Positions 39,063-39,861 of a stretch of 39,861 nt of DNA are shown in pieces. Below the pieces are notes generated by a model. That model made no database searches. It saw nothing but the letters and a program-made list of their open reading frames with translations, and was not told the DNA's origin. Position 1 is the stretch's first letter; the number at the start of each line of letters is the position of its first letter. The position numbers and the translations under genes were made by a program. This DNA comes from a virus: positions 1 through 39,861 of the IMG/VR virus record IMGVR_UViG_3300049216_000621. The stretch is one strand, 5' to 3'.

Positions 39063-39129
39063 TTCACTTTCCCCGAAGCCATTACCTTCTGGAGGCTGAT
39101 CCTTCGACAAGCTCAGGATGACGGATTGC
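38961..39129. other. Non-coding region at the probable right end of the phage
   Basis: No long open frame is seen here; an ATG directly at 38961 opens only a 28-codon frame. A hairpin at 39001-39023 (arms CCCGTAA and TTACGGG, 9-base loop) may end rightward transcription although no T-run follows. A second imperfect dyad (CCCGG/CCGGG) lies at 39029-39053. At about 39101-39118 CCTTCGACAAGCTCAGGA is a sequence I know as a common intergenic repeat in many bacterial genomes, suggesting host DNA from there on. Confidence 0.5.
39001..39023. terminator. Hairpin past the last plus-strand gene
   Basis: CCCGTAA and TTACGGG pair exactly around GTGTTTGAT, 40 bases after the last early gene. The stem is modest and no T-run follows, so intrinsic termination is possible but weakly supported. 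Confidence 0.35.
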
Positions 39130-39861
39130 TTATACAATGCGCATCCACCGCTTGAATGCCCTTATGTCAGCTGCATGGAGATCAAACCATTCCCCATTTT
39201 TTCTTTTTGAAGCAAATCTCTTATGCCAATAGGCCTCAACACCGTCCGGATCATCTGTCTTAATCACATGGACGGTTGTTGGTTTTTCCGCCAATTGAAT
39301 CGCAAGATCGTACTCCCTGCGCCCGACAGAATTTGTTTTTCCGGTTTTATAAAATCGGCCTGATTTCATCAGGTAGACAAATCCGATTTTCTCATTGGAT
39401 TCCGGTTTTTCTTCGGATTGCTGACTCAATTTGGCTTTGGGTAATGCCGCCTCGCACATTTGAAGAATATCTTCATAGTCACTTTTCTGCCGGCAGTATT
39501 CTGCAACTCTTGAAACAAAATGGCTTTTTGATCCGAAGTGGGCTTCGAAGGTTTTTGAACTTGGAAACGTTTTATCCTTATAAGCTTTCAACTTTAGTTC
39601 CCTTGAAACTGGAAAATGTTCAATCTCACGAGCTAAACTTATCAGCTTTTCAATGAGAATATCTTCCTCATAACCCATCTGCATTTGGTTGGGGATGAAG
39701 CCAGCTTCACGAATTGCCTCACTCCAACGAGGCCAGTACTTTCCACTCCAATCGTGCTCTTTGATGTTGGTCGCGTTGTAGAAGGTCATTCTGCCCGGAG
39801 GTTTGCCTCCATTTGCCGAAGCTATGCGCTCAATCTCATCAAGAATGTGCTGCTTGGTCAT
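39130..39861 (-). CDS. GIY-YIG endonuclease with homing-associated repeat (T5orf172-like)
   Basis: The 243-residue product starts at the last base of the window (ATG at 39859-39861), so an upstream extension cannot be excluded. Residues 25-57 (MTFYNATNIKEHDWSGKYWP followed by RWSEAIREAGFIPN) match the homing endonuclease-associated 'fy..tgi...dW.gkYWarW.eAl.eAGf' repeat. From 160 GFVYLMKSGRFYKTGKT carries the GIY-YIG core, with Arg181/182 and Glu209 (GVEAYWHKRF) as catalytic candidates; WFDLHA ends the domain as in T5orf172. The gene is visibly less GC-rich and points leftward against the early chain, so it is probably host or homing cargo, not phage core. Confidence 0.75.
   Translation of the reverse strand: MTKQHILDEIERIASANGGKPPGRMTFYNATNIKEHDWSGKYWPRWSEAIREAGFIPNQMQMGYEEDILIEKLISLAREIEHFPVSRELKLKAYKDKTFPSSKTFEAHFGSKSHFVSRVAEYCRQKSDYEDILQMCEAALPKAKLSQQSEEKPESNEKIGFVYLMKSGRFYKTGKTNSVGRREYDLAIQLAEKPTTVHVIKTDDPDGVEAYWHKRFASKRKNGEWFDLHAADIRAFKRWMRIV

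Noticed and set aside
1-39861. Restriction endonuclease partner for the C5 methyltransferase
   Set aside because: No neighbour shows a restriction nuclease motif; the GIY-YIG gene is distant, opposite in direction and homing-like.

Overview
The window holds most of a Mu-like (transposable) tailed phage or prophage, with a probable junction to host DNA at the right edge. The diagnostic Mu-type genes are a MuA-like DDE transposase (27643-29793), a MuB-like AAA ATPase (29800-30867), a DUF935/gp29-type portal (16931-18583), a Mu I-type protease (15615-16919) and Mu-type small and large terminase subunits (20028-20528, 18580-20031). No sheath-like protein is visible and there is a modest tape measure, so a long non-contractile tail on a Mu-type head is the most economical reading. 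The host is uncertain. The DNA is GC-rich, ribosome binding sites are sparse and of AAGGA/GGAGG type, and signal peptides and a lipobox point to a Gram-negative envelope. The transposase and DUF6745 variants recall Verrucomicrobiota/Planctomycetota relatives, but this is low-confidence inference from memory.

Layout. The genome is divergent around a control region at 25.66-25.74 kb, unlike Mu itself, where early and late genes run the same way. Leftward (minus strand, 25.66 kb down to 1) run a small unknown gene, a GYF/TM2 membrane protein, and then a long late block. That block holds a lysis module (holin-like membrane protein, a small membrane protein, a class 3 lipase, tiny proteins, a GT2-like glycosyltransferase, a lysozyme-family endolysin and a membrane/coiled-coil protein). 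It continues with terminases, portal, protease, scaffold-like proteins, head decoration protein, major capsid protein, connector, a MuF-like protein with a C-terminal PBECR-type nuclease domain, tail completion, probable tail tube, fibre-like secreted proteins, tape measure, baseplate-like protein, and a last unknown gene at position 1. The late block probably continues beyond the left edge.

Rightward (plus strand, 25.74-38.96 kb) run a tiny ribbon-helix-helix-like regulator, an HTH protein, a DUF3102-like protein, the transposase and its ATPase, a chain of very small proteins, a DnaB-type helicase, a DUF6745 protein with a 26-unit 12-bp tandem repeat, and a distal module. The module contains a UDG-like protein, a winged-helix-like protein, a C5 cytosine methyltransferase, a PAPS-reductase-like PP-loop protein and a protein with a QPDLF clamp-binding-type motif. 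One gene (27174-27602) runs against the rest, filling the gap just before the transposase gene. Most genes in both arms overlap their neighbours by ATGA or GTGA, implying translational coupling.

From 38.96 to 39.13 kb the DNA is non-coding, with hairpins, short direct repeats that may be transposase end sites, and a widely distributed intergenic repeat. It is followed by a less GC-rich GIY-YIG endonuclease gene on the minus strand, probably host or homing cargo. The most unusual items are the repeat array flanked by two perfect hairpins inside the DUF6745 gene, the distal DNA-modification-like module, the capsid-borne nuclease domain, and the palindromic divergent control region.
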